Shown here: positions 35,939 through 45,568 of the stretch, piece after piece
Numbering within the stretch: the first letter of the stretch is position 1
Layout: each line of letters starts with the position of its first letter
Assembly (NCBI GenBank): GCA_013289855.1
Contig: JABCZD010000006.1
Span: 280,434-344,433, forward strand
Direction: 5' to 3'
DNA: 64,000 nucleotides
Source of the DNA: Acidobacteriota bacterium
GTDB lineage: Bacteria; Acidobacteriota; Terriglobia; Acidiferrales; UBA7541
Notes under the pieces: generated by a model
What the model saw: only the letters and a program-made list of their open reading frames with translations
Databases searched by the model: none
What the model was told of the DNA's origin: nothing
Program-made: the position numbers and the translations under genes

Positions 35939-36614
35939 AGCGAATTCCCTTGGCGACTACCACGCGGTGCACAAAAATCGCGGGAGTGATTACATGCTCG
36001 GGATCGATGGCGCCAACCGGGAGCACCTCTTCGACTTCCGCAATCGTCGTGGTGGCGGCCGTGGCCATCACGGGATTAAAGTTTCGCGCGGAAAGGCGGT
36101 AGGTCAAATTACCGAGTTCATCGGATTTGTCGGCCTTGATGAAAGCGTAGTCGGCGTGAATGGGCATTTCGAGAATGCAGCGCTGGCCGTCAAGCACGCG
36201 TTCTTCCTTGCCTTCGGCGACTTCGGTGGCGACGCCAACGGTGGTGTAAAAACCGAGCAGTCCGGCGGCGGCGGCGCGCATTCTTTCGCACAAAATGCCC
36301 TGCGGCACGAGCTCGATGGTGACCTCACCCTTGGCGTGGCGCTCCTGAAAATAGTAAGAATGCGGACCGGGAAATGCGGTGATGACGTGGCGGATTTGTC
36401 CATGCTTAAAAAGCGGTGACAGTTCGCCTTCACGCGTGCCGCAATTGTTGCTGATGGCGGTAAGATTTTTGCTGCCGCGGCGCACCAAAGCCTCGATCAG
36501 ATTGTTAGGGCAACCCGAGCCGCCAAAGCCACCGAACATGATGCGCGCGCCATCGGGAATGCCTTCGACGGCGGCGTCGAGCGTGGCGTAGAGTTTTTGT
36601 TTCACGGTGTTCAT
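35928..36614 (-). CDS. scoA: 3-oxoacid CoA-transferase, subunit A
   Basis: 228 residues. The CoA-binding loop GGFGGSGCPNNLIEALVRRG is near residue 30, followed by NNCGTREGELSPLF. The C-terminal half (ADYAFIKADKSDELGNLTYRL, ARNFNPVMATAA) is characteristic. It is upstream of and overlapping subunit B; the two form an obligate complex. It may feed acetoacetate or other keto acids into the TCA cycle, in which sucCD and fumC of this window act. Confidence 0.93.
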   Translation of the reverse strand: MNTVKQKLYATLDAAVEGIPDGARIMFGGFGGSGCPNNLIEALVRRGSKNLTAISNNCGTREGELSPLFKHGQIRHVITAFPGPHSYYFQERHAKGEVTIELVPQGILCERMRAAAAGLLGFYTTVGVATEVAEGKEERVLDGQRCILEMPIHADYAFIKADKSDELGNLTYRLSARNFNPVMATAATTTIAEVEEVLPVGAIDPEHVITPAIFVHRVVVAKGIRYAA

Positions 36615-36784
36615 CCTGGCAATTGGAACCCAGTGTATCGTATCAAGCGCAGCAAAAGTCGGTCCGGGCCGCCGTGGGGCCGCTCGCTGTAAGACTCCGC
36701 ACTTTTTTGGTAACTTGGTTTGAGCAGCTGTGGACTCTTATTTTGGGTGAATTGCGTTATGGCTAGTCTTGCGGGGCGGGCGAT

Positions 36785-37402
36785 TTGAAGATCAGCGTCT
36801 TGCTTCTGGGCGGCGCGGTGGTGGTGCTGGGAGTGGGCGCCGCGGCTGCAGCCCTGCTGCTGCACGACGGCGTGAGCGCCTCGGCTACGCCTACGAGAGC
36901 GGAAGCATTCCTGGCGCGCAACGCCCGCCTGCTGGCGATGCCATCGAACGCGCGCGCCATGGTAAATCCCCTGCAACCGACGGCGGAAAATTTACGCGAG
37001 GCCCGGCTGCATTTCGCGGATCACTGTGCGATTTGCCACGGGAACGACGGCAACGGCGACACCATGCTGGGTCGTGGCATGTATCCGAAACCGCCGGACT
37101 TGCGCATGGCGAATACGCAAAACCTTTCTGACGGCGAACTCTTCTGGACTATCGAGCATGGCGTGCGTTTTACAGGCATGCCGGCTTTTGGAGGCCACGG
37201 CAGCACGGATGACAGCTGGAAGCTAGTGCTGTTCATACGCCACCTTCCACAGTTGACGGCCGAAGAAGGCATGGAAATGGGCCGGTATAACCCGAAAGGC
37301 CCAGAGGACCGCGAGGAAGAGCAGGACGAGAACGATTTTTTGAACGGAGCTCCGGCGCAAGGAACACCACAGCCCAAGAGTTCCGCACCGCCAAGACATT
37401 AA
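36785..37402 (+). CDS. Membrane-anchored class I cytochrome c
   Basis: 205 residues, TTG start. An N-terminal helix (4-25) anchors or exports it. One haem c site, CAICH (81-85), is followed by GNDGNGDTMLG and an axial methionine in TGMPAFGG (Met132). PPDLRM and the WTIEHGVRFTGMP stretch resemble small electron-carrier c-type cytochromes. An acidic C-terminal tail (170-190) follows. Partner oxidase or reductase genes are not adjacent. Confidence 0.87.
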   Translation: MKISVLLLGGAVVVLGVGAAAAALLLHDGVSASATPTRAEAFLARNARLLAMPSNARAMVNPLQPTAENLREARLHFADHCAICHGNDGNGDTMLGRGMYPKPPDLRMANTQNLSDGELFWTIEHGVRFTGMPAFGGHGSTDDSWKLVLFIRHLPQLTAEEGMEMGRYNPKGPEDREEEQDENDFLNGAPAQGTPQPKSSAPPRH

Positions 37403-37445
37403 GGTTCGAGTAGCGAAATGCTATGCTAGTTGTGGAGACAGACCC

Positions 37446-37790
37446 ATGGGAACGCGTTCTTTACTACTTGGGATGATTTTGAGCTTGTTGGCCGCGGGCG
37501 CCTTCGCGCACGGCGACAAAGTTCACGTGCGAGGAACGATCACGAACGTAAGCGAAACGTCGGTAACGGTGAAAGGCGCGGACGGCAAACCGGTGGAAGT
37601 GAAGCTGGTGAAGACGACCAGTTTCATCCTGCACGTCCCGCCAAGCACCGACCAACCCGCAAAGGCTAGTGACCTGGCGGTTGGCGATTCTGTGGTGATT
37701 CATGCCACGCCCTCGGGAGATTCGCTGCAAGCGGACGAGGTCCGCTTCACCGTGCCGGCGAAACCCACGCCGGGCAAGAGCGCGAGCTAA
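37446..37790 (+). CDS. Small secreted DUF5666-like protein
   Basis: 114 residues. Signal peptide at 1-21 (LLLGMILSLLAAGAFA). One OB-like beta domain follows: HVRGTITNVSETSVTVKGAD, VEVKLVKTTSFIL, and LAVGDSVVIHATP, the order seen in DUF5666 domains. It begins about 40 bp after the cytochrome c gene and is probably cotranscribed. No catalytic residues are apparent; function unknown. Confidence 0.75.
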   Translation: MGTRSLLLGMILSLLAAGAFAHGDKVHVRGTITNVSETSVTVKGADGKPVEVKLVKTTSFILHVPPSTDQPAKASDLAVGDSVVIHATPSGDSLQADEVRFTVPAKPTPGKSAS

Positions 37791-37841
37791 GGACTCCGGC
37801 CCGCCCGTTATTCCTCGAGAAGATCCGCACGAAAGTCCGCG

Positions 37842-38570
37842 CTAAAATCCAGCCGAAGGTCCAGGCGAAAGCTGTGGTGTTTCCAAAACGGTGGTTCCGG
37901 AATGCATGTGTACGCAATGATCGCCGAGGGCGCGCGCTTCGCTCTTGCTGTGCGTGACGTATAGGATGGGAATATTTCGCGCGGTACGCCACGCGCGCAG
38001 ATCCTCGATGATGTGCGCTTTCAGGTCGTCGTCGAGGCCGGTCATGGGCTCGTCTAGCAACAACACGCGCGGATCGGTGACCAGCGAGCGCGCCAGTTCG
38101 ACGCGCTGCGCCTCGCCGCCAGAAATTTCCGACGGTTTGCGCCGGCGCAACTCCGCCACGCGGAAGGCGGAAAGTATCTCGTCGATGCGCTGCTGCTTTC
38201 CCGCCGCGGGCAGGTCGGCAATTCCGTAGCCGATATTTTCTTCCACGGTGAGGTGCGGAAACAGCGCGAGGGATTGAAAGACGTAACCGATGCGGCGTTG
38301 ATGGACGGGAATGTCCACGGCCGCCGCGGAATCGAACAGACTTTCTTTCCCCACGCTGATGCTGCCGGTGTCAGGGCGCAGCAATCCGGCAATGCAATCG
38401 AGCAGCGTGGATTTTCCAGCGCCAGATGGACCAAATAAAATGGTAATGCCCGCAGGAAATTCCAGCGAAACATCCAGGACAAACGGCTGGCGATGTGCGC
38501 CCGCGCCCCCGCGCGACTTGCGCACGCGTACCAGCAACGGCGCGGTTATTTCGTGGCCCACGGCGTCCAC
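37842..38570 (-). CDS. modC: Molybdate ABC transporter ATP-binding protein (short form)
   Basis: 242 residues from a GTG at 38570. A longer open frame upstream is only the shadow of modB. GTG at 38561 is an equal alternative. Walker A FGPSGAGKST, signature ISGGEAQRVELARSL, Walker B VLLLDEPMTGLDDD and the switch region YVTHSKSEA are present. The C-terminal molybdate-binding TOBE/MOP domain of classical ModC is missing, since the protein ends about 25 residues after the switch histidine. It overlaps modB by 25 bases. Tungstate instead of molybdate is possible. Confidence 0.88.
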   Translation of the reverse strand: MDAVGHEITAPLLVRVRKSRGGAGAHRQPFVLDVSLEFPAGITILFGPSGAGKSTLLDCIAGLLRPDTGSISVGKESLFDSAAAVDIPVHQRRIGYVFQSLALFPHLTVEENIGYGIADLPAAGKQQRIDEILSAFRVAELRRRKPSEISGGEAQRVELARSLVTDPRVLLLDEPMTGLDDDLKAHIIEDLRAWRTARNIPILYVTHSKSEARALGDHCVHMHSGTTVLETPQLSPGPSAGF

Positions 38571-39226
38571 AAGCGGCGTCCCGCACGGCGATTCACAGCG
38601 TACACCACGGACAGCACGGCAAAGGAGATAAGCAGCAGCACCAGCGCCATGCGATTGGCTTGGCCATATTCGAGCGATTGCACTTGGTCGTAAATGGCGA
38701 TGGACGCGGTGCGCGTCACGCCCGGCAAACTGCCGCCGACCATCAACACCACCCCAAATTCTCCAAGAGTGTGCGCGAAACAGAGCACCACGGCGGTGAC
38801 AATTCCGGGAAGCGACAGCGGCAGAATCACCGAGCAAAAGGTTCGCCACGGACTGGCGCCGAGAATCGCGGAGGCGTTCAGAAGCTTGCCGTCAACACTC
38901 TCAAAAGCGCCCATCAGCGGCTGCACGGCAAAGGGGAAACTATAAAACACTGAGGCGATCAGCAATCCGCCAAAGGTAAATGCCAAGCCGTGGCCGAACG
39001 CCGCGTTCCAAAATTTCCCAAGCGGACCTGCTGGCCCCATGGCCAGCAGTGCATAAAAACCCAACACTGTGGGCGGCAGGACCAGCGGCAGCGCCACGAC
39101 CGCCTCAAGCAAAAATTTTCCGCGCCAGGTGGAATACGCCAGCCAGTAGGCGATCGGCGTGGCGATCACCAACAGAAGCGAAGCTACACACGCGGCCAGT
39201 TTCAGCGATAGCCACAACGGGCTCAT
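38546..39226 (-). CDS. modB: Molybdate ABC transporter permease
   Basis: 226 residues with about five or six membrane helices (8-28, 42-62, 82-100, 130-155, 195-212). The EAA loop that contacts the ATPase is SAILGASPWRTFCSVILPLSL. LPLVLPPTVLGFYAL is the characteristic ModB stretch. It is downstream of modA by 84 bp and overlaps modC. Confidence 0.93.
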   Translation of the reverse strand: MSPLWLSLKLAACVASLLLVIATPIAYWLAYSTWRGKFLLEAVVALPLVLPPTVLGFYALLAMGPAGPLGKFWNAAFGHGLAFTFGGLLIASVFYSFPFAVQPLMGAFESVDGKLLNASAILGASPWRTFCSVILPLSLPGIVTAVVLCFAHTLGEFGVVLMVGGSLPGVTRTASIAIYDQVQSLEYGQANRMALVLLLISFAVLSVVYAVNRRAGRRLWTPWATK

Positions 39227-39310
39227 GCAGACTCTTTCTTTGCATCGTTGATATCGACGGCACTAGATTACGCCGGACGCTTGATGGCGTCGGGGTCTAG
39301 TTTACGTCGA

Positions 39311-40171
39311 TTACTGCTTCGCGGGCATCTCGAACGAAAAGCCGTATTTATTCAGTGTTTCCCGCCCTTGCGCGCTGGTTACAAAATCGAGAAAGGCGCG
39401 GGCCGCAACTTTATTTTTCGAGCTTTGCAGCACGATCACGCCTTGCTCGATAGGCGGATACGCATCCGCGGGCACTTCCCACCACTTGCCATCCTTCATG
39501 CCCGGCGAAAGCGCCAGCGACAGGGCGACGAGTCCGGCCTGGGCATTTCCCGACTGTGCGAACTGCGCCGCTTGCGAAATATTTTCGCCATAAACCAATT
39601 TGCTTTTCACCTGGTCATAAATTCCGGCGCTGCGCAGCGCGGCCACGGCGGCCCGGCCGTAGGGCGCGTGCTCCGGATTGGCGACCGCGATCTTTTGGAC
39701 GCGCGGATTCAGCAAAGTTTCCCAGCCGTCCTTGGCGACGTCCACCGCGCTGCCGGGCGGAGTCCACAGAACGAGGCGGCCCACGGCGTATCTGGCTAAT
39801 GTCCCGGGTTCCGCAAGGCCCGCGGCATCCAGCTTCTTGGCATACTCCATGTCCGCGGAAAAGAAAACATCGAATGGGGCGCCGTTCTGAATTTGCGAGA
39901 AAAAATTGCCGCTGGAGCCGTAGATAACATCGATCTTTACGGTGGCGGTTTTTTCGAACCCCTTCGCCAAATCTTGCATGGCGAACTGCAGGTCCGCCGC
40001 CGCGGCAACTTTCAGCGTTTGCGCCAGAGGTGCGAGCGTTTGCGCTGCGCCGAAGGACGGGCGCAGGGAAAGCATCGCGAGCAAAGTCAGGAGACCAACT
40101 AACCGCGGCAAAAAACGCCGGCGATTGAACTTCACTCCTGCCGAGCTAGCGGTAACAAATCGCAATTTCAT
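39311..40171 (-). CDS. modA: Molybdate-binding periplasmic protein
   Basis: 286 residues. A signal peptide (hydrophobic 20-41, cleavage near SFGAAQ) is followed by the type II periplasmic binding fold: LKVAAAADLQFAMQDLA, VIYGSSGNFFSQIQNGAPFDVFFSAD and YGENISQAAQFAQSGNAQAG. The SS/N oxyanion-contacting residues are kept. Its ATG overlaps the stop of the glycogen debranching enzyme gene by four bases, an unexpected coupling of transport to glucan metabolism. Confidence 0.93.
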   Translation of the reverse strand: MKLRFVTASSAGVKFNRRRFLPRLVGLLTLLAMLSLRPSFGAAQTLAPLAQTLKVAAAADLQFAMQDLAKGFEKTATVKIDVIYGSSGNFFSQIQNGAPFDVFFSADMEYAKKLDAAGLAEPGTLARYAVGRLVLWTPPGSAVDVAKDGWETLLNPRVQKIAVANPEHAPYGRAAVAALRSAGIYDQVKSKLVYGENISQAAQFAQSGNAQAGLVALSLALSPGMKDGKWWEVPADAYPPIEQGVIVLQSSKNKVAARAFLDFVTSAQGRETLNKYGFSFEMPAKQ

Positions 40172-42429
40172 TTCGCTTGCGCTTCCTGAGATTGTGCCAG
40201 CGGCTTGGCGGGGCTACGCGAGGCGCCGCGATAGTTAGCGGCCGCATGCCAGACGCGCAACAGTTCCGACACCGACCACGCCTGCGCAATGCATCCGCAC
40301 GGAGTGTACGGCGCGTCGCCATCAAATATTTCTCCGACGGTGCCCAACCCATAGGTGTAAATCTGCCGACCCAGCGGGTCGAGCGTGCGCAGCGCCGCCG
40401 CGCGATCGCCATAGACGCGCAGATGCGCCAGGACATACGGACCCAGCAGCCAGCCCCACACCGTGCCCTGATGATAAGCGCCGTCACGCGCGAGCGGACC
40501 TCCGCCATAATGACCCTGATAACCAGGTTCGCTCGGCGCCAGGCTGCGCAAGCCGTGAGAAGTCAGCAATTGCTGCGCGCACACGTCCACGACACTTTTC
40601 TGCTGTTCGCCGGATAGCGGGCTCACGGGAAGCGACACGGCAAAAATCTGGTTGGGCCGGAGCGACGCGTCGTTGCCAATTCCCGGCGCATCAATGACGT
40701 CATAGCAGCAACCCCGCGAAGCATTCCAGAATTTTGCGAAGCTTGCCGCGGCTTGCACTTTGAGCGTCTCGTAGACATCAAGAGTTTTTGCCAACACGCG
40801 GGAAAACTGAACCATGGATTCCAGAGCGTTGACCCACAGTGCGTTGATCTCCACGGCTTTCCCGGTGCGCGGCGTAACCACCCAATCGCCCACTTTGGCG
40901 TCCATCCATGTCAGTTGCACGCCGGGTCCGCCCGCGTAAATCAAGCCGTCGGCGGGATCCACGTGAATGTTGTAGCGCGTGCCGGCCACGTGCGCTTTCA
41001 CAATGCTGGCGAGCACCGGAAAAAGTTTCTGCAGTGTTGCGGCGTCTTGCGTGGCGGCAAAATACAGCCGCACCGCTTCGAAATACCACATCGCCGCATC
41101 CACGGTGTTGTATTGCGGCTGGCCCGCGGCATCGGGGAAATTATTCGGCAACATGCCGCCATCCACGTAGCGGGCAAACGCCAGCAGAATGCGGCGCGCC
41201 ACATCCGCTCGCCCGGTGGACAAGGTCAAGCCGGGCAAAGAGATCATGGTGTCGCGGCCCCAGTCCGCGAACCAGTGATAACCGGCAATCACGGTGCGGC
41301 CATCGGTGGCATCGGCGTCGGCAGACTCACCGCTCGCCGCGGGCAGCGCGCGCTTCACGATGAATTGATCCGCCGCCAGCGCTAATTGCCACACCCATGC
41401 GGGCGCATCGTCGAGCGACACGCCTCCGGGATCTTTCGGGGCGTCCGCCGGAGCATTCGCCTCTTGCCAGGCTTGGAATATTTTTACATCGTGGTTGACC
41501 TGCTCGGCGCGCGCGGTCTCGGCATCCAGCAAGGCGCTCGGTTCGGTGCTGAGTACCAGCGTGACGCTCTGGCCCACGTGCAATTCGGCGCGGAACAGCG
41601 CGGCGAAGAGATTATCTTCGTGGTCGTCCAGGCCGCGCTCTTGTTCCGCGGGAAAGAGATAGTCGCGATACCATTCCGCGCGCGGTTCGCAGAGGGCAGT
41701 AGCGCTTTTCAGATAAAAAGGTTGCGCGCCGTCGAACGCGGTAATCGCTACCCCGTTATCTGTAGGCGCGATATTCATGCGCCAATCTCCGGCGTGGGTC
41801 ATGGAGTGAAAATCGCGGTAATTAACCAGCGCTTTCATTTTCAACGAGAGCGGGCGGCTGCCACACACCATGGTGTATTGCACGTAGGTGGTGTTCTCGC
41901 CCTGGCGCATCCACACGCGCTTTTCGAGCAAGGCATCGGCCAGCGCGTAGGTCCACACCGGCTTCATGCCTTCCAGATGGAAACTCTGCAGCAAGCGAAA
42001 ACCTTGCGGATCGACGGTTCCGCTGGCCCAGCGGTGCGTGCTCAGCGCAAACGTCTCGCTGCCGCACTGAACATTTTCATCGATGCCTGCAACCAACTGG
42101 GTGCGCCCCACGGGTGGCAGCAGGGCGGCTACCAGCAGTCCGTGATAGCGCCGCGTGCAGCTGCCTGCCACGGTGCCCGAGGCAAAGCCGCCAATGCCAT
42201 TGGTGACCAACCACTCGCGCGCTTTGGCGGAATCCAGGTCGCCGCAGATATCGCGGCCAAACTGAATCTCGGCTTCGGGAATCGCCGAAGAATTCTTTGC
42301 TGAATCAGCGGGAGCCGATTTTGTTAATGGCGGCGCCGGCTGCGGTGCCTGCGGCGGCGCTGATGGAGCTGGCGTCGATGGTGCGCGCCGCGCACGCACC
42401 GACGGGCTTTGCGGGCTGTCTTTAGGCAT
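40168..42429 (-). CDS. Glycogen debranching enzyme / amylo-alpha-1,6-glucosidase family protein
   Basis: 753 residues. After a 50-residue Pro/Ala-rich low-complexity N-terminus comes the GDE N-terminal domain (EWLVTNGIGGFASGTVAG, RRYHGLLVAAL). The catalytic (alpha/alpha)6 barrel follows, with GYHWFADWGRDTMISLPGL and NTVDAAMWYFEAVRLY. The C-terminal HQGTVWGWLLGPYVLAHLRVYG is typical. It hydrolyses alpha-1,6 branches of glycogen-like glucans. It lies between a GH63-like gene and modA on the same strand. Confidence 0.9.
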   Translation of the reverse strand: MPKDSPQSPSVRARRAPSTPAPSAPPQAPQPAPPLTKSAPADSAKNSSAIPEAEIQFGRDICGDLDSAKAREWLVTNGIGGFASGTVAGSCTRRYHGLLVAALLPPVGRTQLVAGIDENVQCGSETFALSTHRWASGTVDPQGFRLLQSFHLEGMKPVWTYALADALLEKRVWMRQGENTTYVQYTMVCGSRPLSLKMKALVNYRDFHSMTHAGDWRMNIAPTDNGVAITAFDGAQPFYLKSATALCEPRAEWYRDYLFPAEQERGLDDHEDNLFAALFRAELHVGQSVTLVLSTEPSALLDAETARAEQVNHDVKIFQAWQEANAPADAPKDPGGVSLDDAPAWVWQLALAADQFIVKRALPAASGESADADATDGRTVIAGYHWFADWGRDTMISLPGLTLSTGRADVARRILLAFARYVDGGMLPNNFPDAAGQPQYNTVDAAMWYFEAVRLYFAATQDAATLQKLFPVLASIVKAHVAGTRYNIHVDPADGLIYAGGPGVQLTWMDAKVGDWVVTPRTGKAVEINALWVNALESMVQFSRVLAKTLDVYETLKVQAAASFAKFWNASRGCCYDVIDAPGIGNDASLRPNQIFAVSLPVSPLSGEQQKSVVDVCAQQLLTSHGLRSLAPSEPGYQGHYGGGPLARDGAYHQGTVWGWLLGPYVLAHLRVYGDRAAALRTLDPLGRQIYTYGLGTVGEIFDGDAPYTPCGCIAQAWSVSELLRVWHAAANYRGASRSPAKPLAQSQEAQAK

Positions 42430-42503
42430 TCGCGCTTTCTCTTATCTAATTGCCGTGACTCTAACTGTGAACGGTGAGGACGCCGGGATTAAATCACGCC
42501 CGG

Positions 42504-45239
42504 CTACTCTCCGCTCTGTTCGAGAAGTTTCGCCACCAACCCGGTCCAACCGGTCTGGTGATTCGCACCAAGTCCGGAGCCAGTATCGCCATTAAAATAT
42601 TCGTAGAATTGCAGCAGGTCTTTCCAGTATGGATCGCTCTGATACAGCTCTTGCGAGCCGGCCATGGCTCTGCGGCCATCGTCACCGCGCAGGAAAATGT
42701 GAACCAGGCGCCGGGAAATTTCCGCCGCCACCTGCCACAGGTCCGCTTCGTTCGGCGAATTCGTGGGGCAGTTCACCTTAAAATCTTCGCCATAATAATG
42801 GTGGAATTTCTGCAGCGACTCTACCAGCAGATAGTTCACGGGAAACCACACCGGCCCGCGCCAGTTGGAATTGCCGCCAAAGATCCCGGTGCCCGATTCC
42901 GCCGGTTCATAGTCCACGCGATTGATATGGTCGTTCACTTCCACTTCATACGGAACGTCCTTGTGGTAACGGGAAAGCGCGCGTACCCCGTGTGGCGAGA
43001 GAAATTCATTTTCGTCCAGCATGCGAGCCAGCACCCGCGTGAGCTGTTTGCGGTTCACCAGCGAAAGCAGCCGCCGCACGCCGCGCGCCGAACGCTGCGT
43101 GCTTTCGAGGTGCTCCGGCAAGCCGGTGTGATTGTCGATGAACCACTGCATGCGCCGCTTAAATCCCGGGAGGCGGTCGATCACTTCGGGCTCCAGCGTT
43201 TCCACGGCAAAGAGTGGAATCAATCCCACCATGGAGCGAATCTTCATAAAGTGCTCGTCGCCGTTGGGCAGCTGCAGCACGTCGTAAAAGAAGCCGTCCT
43301 CGTCATCCCATAGAGAGATGCCCTGCTTTCCGACGTCGTTCATGGCCCGCGCGATGCCGACGAAGTGCTCGAAGAATTTACTGGCGACGTCTTCGTACGC
43401 CGGATCCTCCTTGGCCAGCTCCAGCGCGATGGCCAGCATATTCAAGCAGAACATAGCCATCCAGCTGGTGCCGTCGGACTGTTCCAGGTGTCCGCCGGTA
43501 GGTAAGGGCGCGGAACGGTCAAACACTCCGATGTTGTCGAGGCCGAGAAATCCACCTTGAAATATATTCATTCCCTCGGGGTCTTTGCGATTTACCCACC
43601 AGGTAAAATTAAGCAACAGCTTGTGAAATACTTTTTCAAGGAAGCCGCGATCGGCGACGCCGCGTACGCGCCGTTCAATCTTGTAAACGCGCCAGGCGGC
43701 CCAGGCATGTACCGGCGGATTCACGTCGCCAAAGGCCCATTCGTACGCCGGCAACTGCCCGTTGGGATTCATATACCATTCGCGCAAAAGCAGGATTAGC
43801 TGCTCTTTGGCAAAGTCCGGGTCCACCAGCGCCAGCGGAATACAATGGAAGGCTAAATCCCACGCCGCATACCAGGGATATTCCCATTTGTCCGGCATGG
43901 AGATGACGTCGTCGTTGTAAAGATGCGTCCAATTCTTGTTGCGCCCCTCCAACCGTTCGGCCGGCGGCGTCGGCTGCGACGGGTCGCCTTGCAGCCAGGT
44001 ATGCACGTCGTAGTGATAAAACTGTTTGGAAATCAGCATTCCGGCGAGCGATTGCCGCATCACGTTTTTCGCGTCATCGGACAATCCCTTGGGCATGCGG
44101 GAAGCGTAAAAATCGTCGGCCTCTTTCTGCCGGGCGGCGAACACACCGTCATAGCCCGTGGAAAAATCATCCGTACTGGGTACGCCCTCGCAACGGTCCA
44201 CATGTCCGGGCGACGCGGTGCTGCCAACGCTGCCTGAACTTCCTTCCAACTCGGCGAGCGGCTGCAGATCCGTCAAACGCAGCTTGATCGTCTTCGATTC
44301 ACCGGGCGCCAGGGCCAGCAAGTAGTAGGCGGCCATCTTGGTTCCAGTTAGCGCCGGATTTACCGCGCCCCGGTTTTCCGCGATCAAGAACTCGTGAAAA
44401 GCGTCTTTGACGTACGGCGACGCGCTCTTGGTGTTAAACAAGCGCTCGAAATTCGTTTCATTCTCCGTGAAGAGCAGCTCCGGCTCTCCCTGGCAGAGCA
44501 GCCAGCGCTTGCCGTACTGCCAGTGCTGCACTTCGGCGCACTTGCCGCCCGGAATGTCATTCGTTTTGCGGACGACGGGACGGCGCGGGTCCTTGCCCCA
44601 CGACCAGGTATTGCGGAACCATAGCGAGGGCAAAAGGTGCAGTGCCGCGGGCTCCGGGCCACGATTCGCCACGGTAATCTTGATCAGGATGTCTTCGACG
44701 TCCGCTTTGGCGTACTCGGTGTACACATCAAAATAGCGATGTTCGGAGAAAACTCCGGTATCCACCAATTCGTATTCGGGATCTTTCCGCGAGCGCCGAT
44801 TGTTTTCGTCGATCAGTTTTTGGTAGGGATACGCGGCCTGCGGATATTTGTACAGCATTTTCATGTAGCTGTGCGTCGGCGTCGAATCCAGATAGAAATA
44901 GCATTCCTTGACGTCTTCGCCATGATTGCCCTGATTGCCGGTAAGTCCAAACATCCGCTCCTTGAGGATGGGATCATGGCCATTCCACATCGCCAGTCCG
45001 AAGCAGATGTATTGGTGGCGGTCGCTGAGTCCGGCAATGCCGTCCTCTCCCCAGCGATAAGCGCGCGAACGCGCGTGATCATGCGAAAAAAATTCCCAAG
45101 CCGTCCCGTAAGCGCTGTAATCCTCGCGCACGGTGCCCCATTGCCGCTCGGAAAGATACGGTCCCCAGCGCTTCCAGTGGTCCTTGCGCGTGCGCGCTCC
45201 TTCAAGGCGTCGGTCTTCAATGGTTTGCAGTCTAGGCAT
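42504..45239 (-). CDS. GH63-like glucosidase (MGH1-type hydrolase)
   Basis: 911 residues, cytoplasmic (no signal peptide). N-terminal: [38 protein letters not shown] and [16 protein letters not shown], the conserved start of the large bacterial glucosidase/mannosylglycerate-hydrolase-like group. The C-terminal (alpha/alpha)6 barrel shows [36 protein letters not shown] and [15 protein letters not shown], with acidic residues in the right places. Substrates in this group include alpha-glucosides and glycosylglycerates; which applies is not clear. A terminator-like hairpin lies in its leader. Confidence 0.87.
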   Translation of the reverse strand: MPRLQTIEDRRLEGARTRKDHWKRWGPYLSERQWGTVREDYSAYGTAWEFFSHDHARSRAYRWGEDGIAGLSDRHQYICFGLAMWNGHDPILKERMFGLTGNQGNHGEDVKECYFYLDSTPTHSYMKMLYKYPQAAYPYQKLIDENNRRSRKDPEYELVDTGVFSEHRYFDVYTEYAKADVEDILIKITVANRGPEPAALHLLPSLWFRNTWSWGKDPRRPVVRKTNDIPGGKCAEVQHWQYGKRWLLCQGEPELLFTENETNFERLFNTKSASPYVKDAFHEFLIAENRGAVNPALTGTKMAAYYLLALAPGESKTIKLRLTDLQPLAELEGSSGSVGSTASPGHVDRCEGVPSTDDFSTGYDGVFAARQKEADDFYASRMPKGLSDDAKNVMRQSLAGMLISKQFYHYDVHTWLQGDPSQPTPPAERLEGRNKNWTHLYNDDVISMPDKWEYPWYAAWDLAFHCIPLALVDPDFAKEQLILLLREWYMNPNGQLPAYEWAFGDVNPPVHAWAAWRVYKIERRVRGVADRGFLEKVFHKLLLNFTWWVNRKDPEGMNIFQGGFLGLDNIGVFDRSAPLPTGGHLEQSDGTSWMAMFCLNMLAIALELAKEDPAYEDVASKFFEHFVGIARAMNDVGKQGISLWDDEDGFFYDVLQLPNGDEHFMKIRSMVGLIPLFAVETLEPEVIDRLPGFKRRMQWFIDNHTGLPEHLESTQRSARGVRRLLSLVNRKQLTRVLARMLDENEFLSPHGVRALSRYHKDVPYEVEVNDHINRVDYEPAESGTGIFGGNSNWRGPVWFPVNYLLVESLQKFHHYYGEDFKVNCPTNSPNEADLWQVAAEISRRLVHIFLRGDDGRRAMAGSQELYQSDPYWKDLLQFYEYFNGDTGSGLGANHQTGWTGLVAKLLEQSGE

Positions 45240-45568
45240 GGAGGCTGGACCTCGGACTAATCGTTGCAGCGAATCGTCGAACTGTTCTTACCGTGTAGCG
45301 GAGGCGGCGTAAAAAAAGGCGCCTGGCCGGGCACCCGTACACGCGGAACCGCAAGAACATCGCCATGATTCTTATCCAATACGGGTCTAAAAGGGAAGGG
45401 CTAGTCTCGGCGTGGTCGCCTCTTCGAAGGGGCGAGGGTTTTCGGTCGAAATACAGCGCGTCCGCTCACTATATTTACCGCTGTATCCTTATCTTGAGTT
45501 CCATCGTCATACCCTTGCACGGTGATAGAACATCCAATTAAGTAGTGTTTCTAGAAGGAGTTTCACGA
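45240..45568. other. Divergent intergenic region between GH63-like gene and HtrA gene
   Basis: About 330 bp with no gene. It must hold promoters for both directions; no strong -35/-10 pair was recognised. A minus-strand hairpin with a T-run lies at 45311-45335 (listed separately). Confidence 0.6.
45292..45343 (-). promoter_or_regulatory. Terminator-like hairpin in the leader of the GH63/GDE/mod genes (attenuator candidate)
   Basis: Minus strand: GGTGCC (45335-45330), loop CGGCCA, GGCGCC (45323-45318), then seven T (45317-45311). An outer stem CGTGTA/TACACG (45343-45338 with 45297-45292) encloses it. It sits 72 nt before the start codon at 45239. No minus-strand gene ends just upstream of it, so it may act as an attenuator. 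Confidence 0.5.

Noticed and set aside
38571..38849. Longer N-terminus of modC
   Set aside because: That part of the frame overlaps modB in another frame and has no similarity to ABC ATPases.
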